Below, piece after piece: positions 16,801 to 26,946 of a DNA stretch of 53,839 nt; positions within the stretch are counted from its first letter, which is position 1; every line of letters starts with the position of its first letter. The DNA comes from Dysgonomonas sp. HGC4. GTDB lineage: Bacteria > Bacteroidota > Bacteroidia > Bacteroidales > Dysgonomonadaceae. The DNA lies in the NCBI RefSeq assembly GCF_001261715.1, contig NZ_CVRU01000005.1, positions 1-53,839 on the forward strand. The letters are read 5' to 3'. The translations under genes and the position numbers were made by a program. The notes beneath the pieces are model-generated. The model had not been told where the DNA came from. It saw nothing but the letters and a program-made list of their open reading frames with translations, and did not search any database.

Positions 16801-17388
16801 TTATTTTCTGATGATCGGTTTCATTTCTTTTATAAGATAAGTATCATCAATTGCGTAGTATTGCTTATTACGAATAGTTCCCGTCGGTTTTATCAAATTC
16901 CGATGGATGGCGTTATTGATCGAAATAGCGATCAATTCCGTACAATATACTTTCTCATCAGAACTATTGTCAAAATCGAGATCGAAAGGTGTCTCCTTAT
17001 TCAAATATTGAGTAGCAACGCAAACGATAGAATCTCGAACTATTTGTGTTGTATCTAATCTATAAACTCCCCAAGTAGATATATCTTTCAGAAAAGTGTC
17101 TAGTTCCTCTTTTCTGACACCTCCTATTCCTGTAAACTCGCTCGCCTCAGAATGTATTACATACACTTGGCTACTGTCTATAACAATAATACCGCCATGG
17201 GAATACAATTGTTCTCTATTTGATGATTTTCTAAAATAATCAGAGAAGAATCCATTCCCATGACGATATATAATATCTCCATTTTGAAACTCTTGTGTAT
17301 TTAATCCATTATCATTGATCTTTTCATTCTTATGACAGCCCAATAATAACAAAAACAAGCTTAACAAAAAGATTTTAAGAGTATCCAA
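16801..17388 (-). CDS. YiiX/YebB-like papain-fold lipoprotein
   Basis: The 195 residues start with a signal peptide and lipobox LLGC. The mature domain has the permuted NlpC/P60 (YiiX, DUF830) pattern: NGDIIYRHGNG, the His motif SHGGIIVI, VYVIHSEASE, and the Cys motif VYCTELIA. Members are putative cysteine amidases or esterases, mostly of unknown substrate. It should be a lipid-anchored envelope protein. The DUF4878-like gene lies upstream on the same strand, 71 bases away. Confidence 0.8.
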   Translation of the reverse strand: MDTLKIFLLSLFLLLLGCHKNEKINDNGLNTQEFQNGDIIYRHGNGFFSDYFRKSSNREQLYSHGGIIVIDSSQVYVIHSEASEFTGIGGVRKEELDTFLKDISTWGVYRLDTTQIVRDSIVCVATQYLNKETPFDLDFDNSSDEKVYCTELIAISINNAIHRNLIKPTGTIRNKQYYAIDDTYLIKEMKPIIRK

Positions 17389-17420
17389 CTATTTACCGTA
17401 TAATATATAAAACAGTAACG

Positions 17421-17460
17421 GGTAATAATATTTACCGAGGTAATAAAAAGGTCTGTGCCT
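17421..17460 (-). repeat. Outward compound repeat at the stop of the DUF4878-like gene
   Basis: On the minus strand the gene's TAA opens TAAGGCACAGACCT, followed by TTTTATTACC and a second hairpin GGTAA/TTACC (17436-17421). It lies between two lipoprotein genes on the same strand. Confidence 0.65.
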
Positions 17461-17804
17461 TATTTACCCATTGTAACTTTCCATTCACCATCTCGTTTCA
17501 CTAAGTTAAGTTCCTCTTGATTACCCTGAGGCGATAAATAAGTAACCCAAGCTATTGAATCTCCAACAATTGAATCTTTAATCATCTCAAACTTAAAGTC
17601 CGGATATTTAGGTAGTGCATCACCCGACATTTGAGTTGCCATATCAATAAGAGAAGCAGTTCCTGCAGTCACGTATTTTTTAGCATCTTCCAGATCGCCT
17701 TTAGCCATACTTTCGGTGAATTTTTCGGCAGCTACTTTTGGTGAATTACTATTACAAGAAACAAAAGCAACCGAAACGAATAATAGTAATACTATTTTTT
17801 TCAT
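17460..17804 (-). CDS. Small lipoprotein, DUF4878-like
   Basis: The 114 residues have a signal peptide and lipobox FVSC. The body (AAEKFTESMAKGDLEDAKKYV, then a beta segment ending LVKRDGEWKVTMGK) matches the NTF2-like fold of DUF4878 lipoproteins, small envelope proteins of unknown function common in Bacteroidota. It is bracketed by a compound repeat at each end, and its TAA stop belongs to the downstream one. Confidence 0.82.
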   Translation of the reverse strand: MKKIVLLLFVSVAFVSCNSNSPKVAAEKFTESMAKGDLEDAKKYVTAGTASLIDMATQMSGDALPKYPDFKFEMIKDSIVGDSIAWVTYLSPQGNQEELNLVKRDGEWKVTMGK

Positions 17805-17810
17805 AAATAT

Positions 17811-17845
17811 CTATTTATTATTTTAGCAAGCATCCATATGAGCTT
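17811..17845 (+). repeat. Eroded outward repeat upstream of the DUF4878-like gene
   Basis: CTATTTATTATTTTAGCAAG nearly matches the linker and hairpin 2 opening of the copy at 29356-29438 (CTATTTATTATTTTGGCAAG). A weak second hairpin AAGC/GCTT (17828-17845) follows. The first palindrome is not recognisable. Confidence 0.45.
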
Positions 17846-17874
17846 TTCGCCATTATTTGGATACCTTCAATTTA

Positions 17875-20160
17875 TTAATTTGACGATTTACTCTCATATA
17901 CAATTGCATCAATAACAGCTACCGTTGTCAGATTTATTATATCTCGCACCGAGCTTTCTATATCTGTAAAATGTACTGGTTTGTTCAGCCCCATTTGAAT
18001 AGGTCCTATTGTTTCACCCGATATTCCCAAATCGACAAGTAATCTGCTAACTACATTTGCCGAGCTTAAATTGGGAAATATAAGTGTATTTACATCTTTA
18101 CCCTTCAATGTATTAAAAGGGAATGTTGTATCTCTTAATTCCTTATTTAGAGCGAAGTTAACCTGCATCTCTCCATCAATTTCTATCTCCGGATTATTCT
18201 TATGCAAATAATCTACCGCCTGAGCAATACTATGAGGACTTCCGTCTTTATCTGCGCCAAAGTTAGAAAAAGATAGCATTGCCATTACAGGATCAATATT
18301 AAAAAACTTCACTGCATTGTGAGTCAATTTTGCAATATCAACCAAAGCATCCTTATTAGGCCATCTATTTATTAGCGTATCAGCAATAAAGAATGTACCC
18401 TTTTTAGTCTGTAAAATATGCATTGCTGCAAAATGATCGGTATCTGGACGTAAACCTATTACCTCAATAGCCTTTTGAGCAAACTCTTGGTAATGACTAT
18501 ACACCCCTGTAATAAGAGAATCAGCTTCTCCGGTTTCAACCATCATCATACCGAAATAGTTACGGTCATTCATTTTCTCAAAAGCCTCAACATAGGTAAT
18601 ACCTTGTCTTTGTCTTTTTTCAGATAATATACGAGCATATTTATCACGACGAATATCTTCGGTCAAAGCTCTATGGTTTATAATTTCAATACCTGAAATA
18701 TTCAAATTATTATCTTTTGCAATTCGTTGTATACGTTCTGCATTACCAATAAGAATAGGATCACAAATCTCTTCGTTCTTAGTAATAACAGCCGCCTTTA
18801 TCATATTGATGTGATTACCTTCACAAAATACAATCTTCTTTGGATGTTTTTTAGCCAGACTGGTCAACTGTCTCACCAATTTATTGCTATACCCCATCAT
18901 CTCGGTCAGTTTATTCTCATAAGCAGACCAATCGTCAATAGGTCTACGCGCAACACCCGATTCTATTGCAGCCTTTGCAACAGCAATAGACACAGCTGTC
19001 AACAAACGAGGGTCTAATGGCTTGGGTATAAAATAATCTCGTCCAAATACAGTACGTTGAAGCCCATAAGCAGCATTTACGACATCGGGAACCGATTCTT
19101 TTGCCAAATTAGCCAGAGCTTTTACGGCAGCCAATTTCATTTCTTCATTTATACCTTTGGCTCTAACATCTAAAGCTCCACGAAATATATAGGGGAATCC
19201 TAGTACATTATTTACTTGATTAGGATAATCAGATCTTCCGGTTGCAAATATAACATCCTCTCTTGCTCCAACTGCATCGTCATAAGCAATCTCGGGATCG
19301 GGATTTGCCAAAGCAAATACAATAGGATTATCATTCATCAATTTCAACATATCGGGAGTTACCACTCCTGCTTTAGACAAGCCTAAGAAAACATCAGCGT
19401 CTTTCATTGCTTCTGTCAAAGTAGAAATATCTCTATCAGTAGCAAAGAACTTCTTCTGATCATCCAGATTTGTTCTGCTTGAAGATATAACCCCTTTACT
19501 ATCGCACATCACAACATTCTCTTTACGCACACCTAAGCTCATATACAATTTAGTACAAGCTACGGCAGACGCTCCTGCACCACTCACAACAAGCTTTACC
19601 TCCTCTATCTTCTTTCCTGCAATTTCCAAAGCATTCAATAAAGCAGCAGACGAGATGATGGCTGTACCATGTTGATCGTCGTGCATAACGGGGATATCAA
19701 GTTCCTCTTTTAGTCGACGTTCTATTTCAAAACACTCAGGAGCTTTTATATCTTCAAGATTGATTCCTCCAAAAGTTGGAGAAATAGCCTTTACCGTTTG
19801 TATGAATCTTTCAGGATCTTTTTCATCCACTTCTATATCAAATACATCTATACCTGCAAATATCTTAAAAAGTAATCCTTTACCTTCCATTACGGGTTTA
19901 CCTGCCAAAGCACCAATATCACCGAGCCCTAGTACTGATGTACCGTTTGATATAACTGCTACTAAATTACCTTTGATGGTATAATCGTATGCCGTATCTG
20001 GATCTTTCTCTATTTCGAGACAAGGTTCTGCTACGCCCGGCGAATAGGCTAATGCCAAATCGGTTTGATTACTATAAGGTTTGGTTGGAACCACCTCTAT
20101 TTTTCCGGGTTTGCCCTTCGAGTGATAAAGCAAGGCTGCTTCTTTGGTAACTTTTCTCAT
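17875..20160 (-). CDS. maeB: NADP-dependent malic enzyme with phosphotransacetylase-like domain
   Basis: The enzyme decarboxylates malate to pyruvate with NAD(P)H production. The 761 residues show the fused MaeB layout. The N-terminal malic domain has YSPGVAEPC, NGTSVLGLGDIGALAGKPVMEGKG and MHDDQHGTA. The NAD(P)-binding part has VVSGAGASAVAC. From about 430 there is a phosphotransacetylase-like C-terminal domain (VFCEGNHINMIKAA, ending LMGL-type GPIQMGLNKPVH). The C-terminal domain is regulatory in known MaeB proteins. It is cytosolic. A faint copy of the outward repeat may lie upstream (20171-20184). Confidence 0.95.
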   Translation of the reverse strand: MRKVTKEAALLYHSKGKPGKIEVVPTKPYSNQTDLALAYSPGVAEPCLEIEKDPDTAYDYTIKGNLVAVISNGTSVLGLGDIGALAGKPVMEGKGLLFKIFAGIDVFDIEVDEKDPERFIQTVKAISPTFGGINLEDIKAPECFEIERRLKEELDIPVMHDDQHGTAIISSAALLNALEIAGKKIEEVKLVVSGAGASAVACTKLYMSLGVRKENVVMCDSKGVISSSRTNLDDQKKFFATDRDISTLTEAMKDADVFLGLSKAGVVTPDMLKLMNDNPIVFALANPDPEIAYDDAVGAREDVIFATGRSDYPNQVNNVLGFPYIFRGALDVRAKGINEEMKLAAVKALANLAKESVPDVVNAAYGLQRTVFGRDYFIPKPLDPRLLTAVSIAVAKAAIESGVARRPIDDWSAYENKLTEMMGYSNKLVRQLTSLAKKHPKKIVFCEGNHINMIKAAVITKNEEICDPILIGNAERIQRIAKDNNLNISGIEIINHRALTEDIRRDKYARILSEKRQRQGITYVEAFEKMNDRNYFGMMMVETGEADSLITGVYSHYQEFAQKAIEVIGLRPDTDHFAAMHILQTKKGTFFIADTLINRWPNKDALVDIAKLTHNAVKFFNIDPVMAMLSFSNFGADKDGSPHSIAQAVDYLHKNNPEIEIDGEMQVNFALNKELRDTTFPFNTLKGKDVNTLIFPNLSSANVVSRLLVDLGISGETIGPIQMGLNKPVHFTDIESSVRDIINLTTVAVIDAIVYESKSSN

Positions 20161-20170
20161 AATGCCAATA

Positions 20171-20184
20171 CAGGTTCTAGATTA
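20171..20184 (+). repeat. Faint outward repeat upstream of maeB
   Basis: CAGGTTCTAGATT followed by ATTTTAC resembles the family consensus in spacing and orientation but not in arm complementarity. I list it only because it sits at the position where other copies occur. Confidence 0.2.
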
Positions 20185-20326
20185 TTTTACAAATTAAATT
20201 CTTAAATGATAGAAGAATTATGCCAGAAATAATGGATTCTGATACAAAAACGAAGTTAGTGAAAAAAGCGTGATTTGCTCTTTATATATGTGGATTAAAA
20301 ATAAAGCAAGTGTTATAAAAATAGAA

Positions 20327-20351
20327 AGTCCGCGAAATCACTTCGCAGACT
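20327..20351 (-). terminator. tpx terminator
   Basis: AGTCCGCGAA (20327-20336) pairs with TTCGCAGACT (20342-20351) with one G-U pair on the minus strand. It is followed by TTTCTATTTTTAT. It starts 28 bases past the tpx stop. Confidence 0.82.
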
Positions 20352-20378
20352 CTCCTTCTTAACACAAACTTTACAAAA

Positions 20379-20879
20379 CTACACAATAGAGTTGATTGCG
20401 GTCTGATAATTAGGCTCTTGCGTAATCTCAGGAACCAACTCAATGTACGATATATTTCCTTTTGGGTCGATAACTACCACTGCACGGGCTAAAAGGCCTT
20501 TAAGTGGACCATCTGTCATCAACACACCATAATCTTTTCCAAATTCCGGGCTTCTAAAAACTGACACCGGAGTTACATTTTCAATTCCTTCTGCTGTACA
20601 AAATCTTCCTGCAGCGAAAGGAAGGTCTGCTGATACTGCCAAAACAACTGTGTTGTTTAATTTAGCAGCCTCCTGATTGAATTTTCTAACAGAAGCAGCA
20701 CATACACTAGTGTCTAAACTCGGAAAAATATTCAAAACAACTGTTTTTCCTTTATAATCAGGAAGAAACACTTCTGCTAACTGACCATTTACTAATGTAA
20801 AATTAGGAGCTTGAGTTCCTTTACTTGGTAATGCACCTATAGTATTAACCTCACCACCTTTAAAACTTATTTTTGCCAT
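20379..20879 (-). CDS. tpx: Thiol peroxidase
   Basis: Tpx is an atypical 2-Cys peroxiredoxin that reduces peroxides with thioredoxin. The 166 residues match the family. The peroxidatic Cys60 lies in FPSLDTSVCAASVRKF and the resolving Cys94 in GRFCTAEGIENV, the same spacing as in E. coli Tpx. A CAAATTTA (minus strand TAAATTTG) -7 candidate lies at 20916-20923, and a short hairpin TGCTCT/AGAGCA (20898-20917) precedes the gene. It has its own terminator. It is cytosolic. Confidence 0.96.
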   Translation of the reverse strand: MAKISFKGGEVNTIGALPSKGTQAPNFTLVNGQLAEVFLPDYKGKTVVLNIFPSLDTSVCAASVRKFNQEAAKLNNTVVLAVSADLPFAAGRFCTAEGIENVTPVSVFRSPEFGKDYGVLMTDGPLKGLLARAVVVIDPKGNISYIELVPEITQEPNYQTAINSIV

Positions 20880-20962
20880 AATCTATTGTTTTATTGATGC
20901 TCTCTAATTCAAGAGCAAATTTAATCTGTTTTTTGTTATTTATCTCACAAAAATCTCTTTTT

Positions 20963-23797
20963 TTACATTTTTAACTCTAATTTAAGAAATTCTGACGTAA
21001 TTCCTATGTTTTTTTTCACTAATTCTTCAGGTGTACCCTGCATCATTAACATTCCACCGCCAGAACCGCCCTCAGGTCCCATATCAATAATGTAATCGGC
21101 ACATTTAATTATATCTAAATTATGCTCAATTACAATTACGGTATTCCCCCTGTCAACAAGTTGATTTAATACAGTCAGCAAAACTCTTATATCCTCAAAA
21201 TGAAGTCCCGTAGTTGGTTCATCTAAAATATAAATAGTATTACCGGTATCGGTTCGAGCCAGTTCGGTAGCCAGTTTAACCCGTTGCGATTCCCCTCCTG
21301 AAAGAGTGGTCGACGGTTGCCCTAGCTTAATATAGCCCAAACCTACATCTTGCAGGACTTTTATTTTATGTAAAATATTTGGAGTATTCTCAAAGAACTC
21401 AACTGCCGCATTAATGGTCATATTCAAAACATCGGCAATAGATTTTCCTTTAAATCTAACCTCTAGAGTTTCTCTATTATAACGCTTACCGTGACAATCC
21501 TCACATGGAACAAACACATCTGGCAAAAAGTTCATTTCAATTGTCTTGTATCCATTTCCCCCACACGTTTCGCAACGCCCTCCTTTTATGTTAAAGGAAA
21601 ACCTACCAGGCTTATAGCCTCTGATTTTGGCTTCGGGGAGGCTTACAAATAAGTTTCTAATATCTGAGAATATTCCTGTATAGGTAGCCGGATTAGAACG
21701 AGGCGTCCGCCCAATGGGAGATTGGTCTACACTGATCACTTTATCCACAAATTCCATTCCTTTGAAAGACTTATATGGAAGAGGATCTGCCAATGACCTG
21801 AAAAAGTGTTGGCTAAGTATTGGTAACAAAGTCCCATTAAGCAAACTCGATTTACCACTACCCGATACTCCGGTAACACAAGTGAGTGTTCCCAAAGGTA
21901 TTTTTATATCTACTGATTTGAGATTATTACCTGTTGCACCTTTTAATTCAATAGAATGTCCGTTTCCTTTTTTCCTTTTCTTAGGTACTTCTATCATTTT
22001 ACGTTCATTCAGATAGTCTGAAGTCATCGTATCAGCTTTTAGCATTTCTTGTGGAGTTCCTGCAAAAACGACTTCGCCCCCTCTTCGACCTGCAAAAGGT
22101 CCCATATCAATAATGTAATCCGCTTCGAGCATCATATCTTTATCATGCTCTACTACAACTACTGAGTTGCCCGAATCACGTAATTTCTTCAATGATTTAA
22201 TCAGTCTCACATTATCTCTTTGATGAAGACCAATACTAGGCTCATCAAGAATATAAAGTACATTTACAAGCTGCGACCCAATTTGAGTGGCCAATCGTAT
22301 ACGCTGGCTTTCGCCTCCCGACAAGGAAGCAGATGCTCTATTAAGAGACAAATAGCTCAATCCAACATCCAACAAGAAAGTCAATCGCGAAAGAATTTCT
22401 TTTTTGATCTCTTCTGCTATAAATCTTTGCTTTTCCGAGATATGCTCATCCATGGTCTGTATCCAATCATAAAGTTCTTGGATATCCATAACCGACAATT
22501 CGGCAATATTTCTCTCATTGATCTTATAATGCAGAGCTTCTATATTGAGACGTTGCCCTTTACAATCAGGACAAGTGGTAGTCTTTATAAATTGGTTTGC
22601 CCATTTCTGAGCCGTTGCAGAAGCTTCACTCTCCTGTTGCATATTAATGTATTTTGCAACACCTTCGAATGTAACGCTATAAGTAGAACCTCCCAGAGTC
22701 TCGTTTTTTATTTCGAGTTTCTCATCCGTTCCAAACATTATTTCGTCTAAAGCCTCCGCAGGAATATTTTTGATAGGCGTTTTTATCGTTACACCATATT
22801 TTTCACAAATAGCTTCGATCTGCCAGAAAAATAAAGAGTTTTTATACTTACCCAAAGGAGCTATACCTCCGGCATGTATACTTTGGTCGGGTTTCGGCAC
22901 AATCTTATCCATATCGATCTGATTGACAACTCCCAAACCTTTACATTTAGGACATGCGCCAAAAGGAGAATTGAACGAAAAATTATGTGGAGCAGGTTCT
23001 CCATAAGATAAACCCGAACTAGGGCACATCAACTGGCTACTATAATGACGAACTTCTCCCGACTCAACATCCTGAATCATGATTAACCCCTCACCTTGCT
23101 TCATAGCAACTCTAACACTGTTCTTTAATTGATCAGCAAATTTATTAGAGACAGCCATCTTATCTACAAGAATTTCAATACTGTGATTCTTGTAACGGTC
23201 AACACGCATTCCCGGTAGAATCTCACGGATTTCGCCATCAATACGTACATTTAAATAGCCCTTCTTTCTGATTTGTTCGAAAAGTTCTTTATAATGTCCT
23301 TTACGATTTCTTACAACAGGGGCTAAGATGTATATTTTCTTACCCAGATAACGAGTTAAGATAAGCTCGAGTATCTGATCTTCAGTATACTTTACCATTT
23401 TTTCGCCCGTCAGGTACGAATACGCATCTCCGGCTCTTGCATACAAAAGTCGTAAGAAGTCATATATTTCGGTCGTTGTTCCAACCGTAGAACGTGGGTT
23501 ACGATTCGTTGTTTTTTGTTCAATCGAGATAACCGGACTCAACCCCGTTATCTTATCCACATCGGGACGCTCCATTCCGCCAAGGAAGTTGCGGGCATAT
23601 GCCGAAAATGTTTCTATATAACGTCGTTGTCCTTCTGCAAATATTGTATCGAAAGCTAGGGATGATTTTCCGCTGCCACTCAATCCAGTAATAACGACTA
23701 GCGAATTACGGGGAATATCAACATCAATATTTTTTAGATTATGTACACGTGCACCGTATACAGATATTAATTCAGTTTCTTCAACTTTCTGATCCAT
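20963..23797 (-). CDS. uvrA: Excinuclease ABC subunit A
   Basis: UvrA is the DNA-damage-sensing ATPase of nucleotide excision repair. The 944 residues match full-length UvrA. The first Walker A motif is at 38-45 (GLSGSGKSS) and a second (GVSGSGKSS) lies in the C-terminal half. There are two ABC signatures ([12 protein letters not shown] and [12 protein letters not shown]). Zinc-binding CxxC pairs include CPDCKGQ and CETCGGNG...[10 protein letters not shown]. It is cytosolic and binds DNA with UvrB. A compound repeat lies 25 bases upstream of the start. Confidence 0.98.
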   Translation of the reverse strand: MDQKVEETELISVYGARVHNLKNIDVDIPRNSLVVITGLSGSGKSSLAFDTIFAEGQRRYIETFSAYARNFLGGMERPDVDKITGLSPVISIEQKTTNRNPRSTVGTTTEIYDFLRLLYARAGDAYSYLTGEKMVKYTEDQILELILTRYLGKKIYILAPVVRNRKGHYKELFEQIRKKGYLNVRIDGEIREILPGMRVDRYKNHSIEILVDKMAVSNKFADQLKNSVRVAMKQGEGLIMIQDVESGEVRHYSSQLMCPSSGLSYGEPAPHNFSFNSPFGACPKCKGLGVVNQIDMDKIVPKPDQSIHAGGIAPLGKYKNSLFFWQIEAICEKYGVTIKTPIKNIPAEALDEIMFGTDEKLEIKNETLGGSTYSVTFEGVAKYINMQQESEASATAQKWANQFIKTTTCPDCKGQRLNIEALHYKINERNIAELSVMDIQELYDWIQTMDEHISEKQRFIAEEIKKEILSRLTFLLDVGLSYLSLNRASASLSGGESQRIRLATQIGSQLVNVLYILDEPSIGLHQRDNVRLIKSLKKLRDSGNSVVVVEHDKDMMLEADYIIDMGPFAGRRGGEVVFAGTPQEMLKADTMTSDYLNERKMIEVPKKRKKGNGHSIELKGATGNNLKSVDIKIPLGTLTCVTGVSGSGKSSLLNGTLLPILSQHFFRSLADPLPYKSFKGMEFVDKVISVDQSPIGRTPRSNPATYTGIFSDIRNLFVSLPEAKIRGYKPGRFSFNIKGGRCETCGGNGYKTIEMNFLPDVFVPCEDCHGKRYNRETLEVRFKGKSIADVLNMTINAAVEFFENTPNILHKIKVLQDVGLGYIKLGQPSTTLSGGESQRVKLATELARTDTGNTIYILDEPTTGLHFEDIRVLLTVLNQLVDRGNTVIVIEHNLDIIKCADYIIDMGPEGGSGGGMLMMQGTPEELVKKNIGITSEFLKLELKM

Positions 23798-23822
23798 TAT
23801 TTTATCCTAAACGCTCCTTTTA

Positions 23823-23877
23823 AGGTCACCTGACCTATTTGTTATTAAAAAATTGCAGGGCAAATGATTATTTGCCC
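23823..23877 (+). repeat. Outward compound repeat upstream of uvrA
   Basis: Hairpin 1 is AGGTCACCTGACCT (23823-23836), a perfect palindrome apart from its centre, then ATTTGTTATT. Hairpin 2 pairs GGGCAAA (23858-23864) with TTTGCCC (23871-23877). The linker points away from uvrA. Confidence 0.75.
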
Positions 23878-23925
23878 AATAAATTATAATATGAAAGTTT
23901 CTCACCTTCCCAGAAATAATACATC

Positions 23926-23956
23926 AAAGGTATTTTATCTAATATAAAATACCTTT
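23926..23956 (-). terminator. Hairpin after the lytic transglycosylase gene
   Basis: AAAGGTATTTTAT (23926-23938) pairs perfectly with ATAAAATACCTTT (23944-23956) just after the stop at 23963. The following minus-strand sequence is only moderately T-rich (GATGTATTATTTC), so termination is probable but not certain. Confidence 0.6.
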
Positions 23957-23962
23957 TGAACA

Positions 23963-24937
23963 TTATTCTGTAATCCATCTTTTATCATACACTTTTACTT
24001 TTTCGCCCCTTTTGTAGTAAAGCGATTCGCTATCGGGTATAAGAATGGTATATGTGCTTGGCTTTTTAGCCGTGATAGTCAATTTTCGGTCTCGTAGCCA
24101 AGAGTTGAAATCTTTTAGTTGTGCATAAGTTACCCCATTGTCTTTTGCAAAAGAAGCTAAGTCGGGTATACTTTCCGAAACTTCAACCGATTTAAATTTA
24201 ATTGGTTTGTAAAGATGCTCAGCAGATATTACATAACCATATTTATATGGATTTTCGAAAATACATTTGATAGCCAACATTCTGAAATAGTAACGAGAAG
24301 TCTCTTCTACCAACCATAAATCTACACTATCCTCCGCTTGTTGTTTATCTAGCTCTCCACTAATACGTCCCATACCTGCATTATATGACATGGCAACACT
24401 CGACCAGTTTCCATATTTCCGATAAGCACTATTCAGATACTTACATGCTGCTAATGTAGATTTTTCAATAGAGTATCGTTCGTCTACCTCGCTAGATACT
24501 TCCAATCCAAATTGAGTTCCCGTAGCAGGCATTAACTGCCACAAGCCTGATGCTTTAGCAGATGATACGGCTCTAGGATCGAGTGAACTTTCTATTACAG
24601 CCAAATACCTAAAATCTTCGGGTATACCGTTCTCTTTCAAGATTGGATCTATAATAGGGAATATACGATTAGCTCTTTTTATAAGTAGAAGTGTAGTAGA
24701 ATGCAAATATGCGAAACTATTTATTTCGCGATCGAAACGTTCATGAAGATCATAGCGATCTAATTTTAATTTCTCCCCGGCAAAACTTACCTCCTCAGGA
24801 ATATCTATGGATGTTGTCATAGCCAGCACTTTAGGATTCTTACGCTCCTCTAGTGTCGCTTCAGAAGTTGACAGAAGAATAACTCCTAACGAACATACAC
24901 AGATAGCGGAGATTGCCAGTATTATATATTTCTTCAT
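23963..24937 (-). CDS. Lytic transglycosylase (MltD-like, SLT domain)
   Basis: The enzyme cleaves peptidoglycan glycan strands non-hydrolytically in the periplasm. The 324 residues begin with a signal or anchor helix (YIILAISAICVCSLGVILL). The SLT domain is complete: catalytic Glu in LAVIESSLDP, then AVSSAKASGLWQLMPATG and VAMSYNAGMGRI. The C-terminal segment (VTYAQLKDFNSWL...YTILIP) looks like a single LysM-type module, fewer than in E. coli MltD. The gene is transcribed alone or from upstream, with a hairpin after the stop. Confidence 0.9.
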   Translation of the reverse strand: MKKYIILAISAICVCSLGVILLSTSEATLEERKNPKVLAMTTSIDIPEEVSFAGEKLKLDRYDLHERFDREINSFAYLHSTTLLLIKRANRIFPIIDPILKENGIPEDFRYLAVIESSLDPRAVSSAKASGLWQLMPATGTQFGLEVSSEVDERYSIEKSTLAACKYLNSAYRKYGNWSSVAMSYNAGMGRISGELDKQQAEDSVDLWLVEETSRYYFRMLAIKCIFENPYKYGYVISAEHLYKPIKFKSVEVSESIPDLASFAKDNGVTYAQLKDFNSWLRDRKLTITAKKPSTYTILIPDSESLYYKRGEKVKVYDKRWITE

Positions 24938-25116
24938 TATAAATTTCCTTTAGATTATATTTTCGATGTAAAGTTAGGGAAATTATTACTTTCGGTTTCC
25001 CAAAAAATCCTAATTTAAGGTTTAAAACCTTTTTTACTTTTAAGTTAAGTGTGACTATAATTGTAAGTTCAGATTTTAAAATGTGTCATTAAAATTGAAC
25101 TTCTATTTGTATCCTT

Positions 25117-25911
25117 TTATTTATGTACTCGTTCCGATTTTTCAGCAGTTTCAACAGGCTGATTTAACAACTCCTGCAATTTCTCAGGGGTTATATTAGG
25201 ATATATGTGTCCTCTGCTCATGAATGAGATTTTACCCCTTTCTTCCGAAACGGTTATTACCTGCGCATCAGTTTCCTGACTTATACCCAATCCTGCTCTA
25301 TGTCTAAGACCAAACTGTTTGGGTAAATTAGGATTTTGAGATACTGGAAGTATGCATCCTGCAGCCTTTATTTTTCCTTTGGAAATAATCATAGCTCCAT
25401 CGTGAAGTGGACTATTCTTGAAAAAGATATTCTCTATTAAACGTGTGCTTATATCAGCATTTATATATTCTCCGGTTTGCTCGTAAAGCCCCAATGACAT
25501 TTCTTGTTCTATAACAATAAGAGCCCCCGTATAAGATTTCGACATATTCATACATGCCAAAACAATTGGAGTCACAAAAGCATTGCTTCCTGTATCTTTA
25601 CTTTTTCCTCCGAAGAGTTTCACCAATGATCTGAATACACTATTAGCACCCAAAGTCATAAGGAACCGCCGAATTTCGTCCTGAAAGAGGATAATTATAA
25701 CGAACATCCCGATGCTTACAAACTTATTGAGAATAGCTCCCATAAGTCTCATTTGCAGCACATGGGCTATAAGAATCCAAAGTATAATAAATGCAATGAT
25801 ACCCTTAAAGATAGTGGTAGTTCCCGATTTTTTGACAAGATTATACAACTGATACATAACGAATGCAACCAGCAGAATATCTATAATGTCTTTTATTCCG
25901 AAATTTTCCAA
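25117..25911 (-). CDS. cdaA: Diadenylate cyclase
   Basis: CdaA makes the second messenger c-di-AMP from two ATP. The 264 residues open with about three membrane helices (roughly 8-80). The DAC domain follows with its two signature motifs, DGA at 171-173 (SPLHDGAMI) and RHR at 203-205 (GLRHRAGLG). It is an inner-membrane enzyme with a cytosolic catalytic domain. It follows folP on the same strand with a 92-base gap. A folP-cdaA pair is usual in Bacteroidota, whereas Firmicutes pair cdaA with ybbR. Confidence 0.95.
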   Translation of the reverse strand: MENFGIKDIIDILLVAFVMYQLYNLVKKSGTTTIFKGIIAFIILWILIAHVLQMRLMGAILNKFVSIGMFVIIILFQDEIRRFLMTLGANSVFRSLVKLFGGKSKDTGSNAFVTPIVLACMNMSKSYTGALIVIEQEMSLGLYEQTGEYINADISTRLIENIFFKNSPLHDGAMIISKGKIKAAGCILPVSQNPNLPKQFGLRHRAGLGISQETDAQVITVSEERGKISFMSRGHIYPNITPEKLQELLNQPVETAEKSERVHK

Positions 25912-26003
25912 TGCTAAGTAACGTTAAATATTTATTGTCATATTTTGATAATTACAACAATTTTAGGTATTGCTCTAGCCAATATAATAAATAAGATTGA
26001 AAC

Positions 26004-26837
26004 CTAATCTTTCAATTGTTCAACTATCTTAATAGCCTCACAAGCTTCCTTTACGTCATGTACCCGTAAGATATTAGCCCCATTCATTAAAGCATATGTA
26101 TTCAGTACAGATGTACCATTAAGAGCCTGAGAAGATGAGACTTCAAGGAACTTGGTTATCATCGTTTTCCTAGATATGCCTACAAGCAAAGGTAATTCAA
26201 AATTTTCAAAGAAATTCAAATGACGCATCAATTCGTAATTTTGAGGGACGTCTTTTGAGAATCCAAAACCGGGATCGAGTATAATATCATTCACCCCTAA
26301 CCGATGCAAATGGGCTACTTTTTCTGAGAAATAATAAGCAATATCAGGAACTAAATCGTTGTATTTATTCAATTGTTGCATTGTTTGAGGAGTTCCCCGC
26401 ATATGCATCAAAATATAGGGTACTTGAAGGTCAGCAACAGTTTGAAACATTTGAGAATCGAGCTCACCGCCTGAAATATCATTAACAATTGCCACATTAT
26501 AATCTTTCACACAGATTCTGGCAACATCTGCATAAAAAGTATCTACAGACAAAACAACTTCGGGAAACTCTTTATTGATCGCAGACAAAGCTGGTGATAG
26601 ACGGTCTATCTCTTCTTCTGAAGTGAGAAATTGAGATGAAGGGCGCGTAGATTGCGCACCTATATCAACCATTGTACCCCCTTGAAGAAGTATCTCCTCT
26701 ACCCTCTTTAATATGTCAGCCACATTTTGTTTGCGACTTCTTTCATAAAAAGAATCAGGAGTAATATTAAGTATCCCCATCACAACAGGAGTGGATAGAT
26801 CCAGTAATTCGCCCTTAATATTTATCGTTTTTCCCAT
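26004..26837 (-). CDS. folP: Dihydropteroate synthase
   Basis: FolP condenses p-aminobenzoate with dihydropterin pyrophosphate in folate synthesis and is the sulfonamide target. The 277 residues hold the conserved segments VMGILNITPDSFYERS, VDIGAQSTRPSS, IVNDISGG, and DPGFGFSKD. The C-terminal HDVKEACEAIKIVEQL is also typical. The start at 26837 lies seven bases from a palindromic repeat (26844-26856). It is cytosolic and upstream of cdaA, probably in the same transcript. Confidence 0.96.
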   Translation of the reverse strand: MGKTINIKGELLDLSTPVVMGILNITPDSFYERSRKQNVADILKRVEEILLQGGTMVDIGAQSTRPSSQFLTSEEEIDRLSPALSAINKEFPEVVLSVDTFYADVARICVKDYNVAIVNDISGGELDSQMFQTVADLQVPYILMHMRGTPQTMQQLNKYNDLVPDIAYYFSEKVAHLHRLGVNDIILDPGFGFSKDVPQNYELMRHLNFFENFELPLLVGISRKTMITKFLEVSSSQALNGTSVLNTYALMNGANILRVHDVKEACEAIKIVEQLKD

Positions 26838-26843
26838 ATCTTA

Positions 26844-26910
26844 AGATCTCTGACCTATTTTCTTATTTGGTATGCAACAGCGATAGACTGTTATAATCAG
26901 AAAGCATATC
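26844..26910 (+). repeat. Outward compound repeat upstream of folP
   Basis: Hairpin 1 is AGATCTCTGACCT (26844-26856, one arm mismatch), then ATTTTCTTATTTGG. Hairpin 2 is nested: GGTATGC (26869-26875) with GCATATC (26904-26910), and inside it AACAG (26876-26880) with CTGTT (26888-26892). Confidence 0.6.
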
Positions 26911-26946
26911 ATTAAATACTTTCATTTACTTAATTAACACAGACTT

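Noticed and set aside
20898-20917. Hairpin TGCTCT/AGAGCA upstream of tpx as another compound repeat
   Set aside because: A TTTTATTG-like linker precedes it, but no AGGTC palindrome is recognisable, so I did not list it as a copy.
25915-25947. TAAGTAACGTTAAATATTTATTG upstream of cdaA as a degenerate repeat copy
   Set aside because: Spacing is suggestive but neither palindrome arm is conserved; in AT-rich DNA this is weak.
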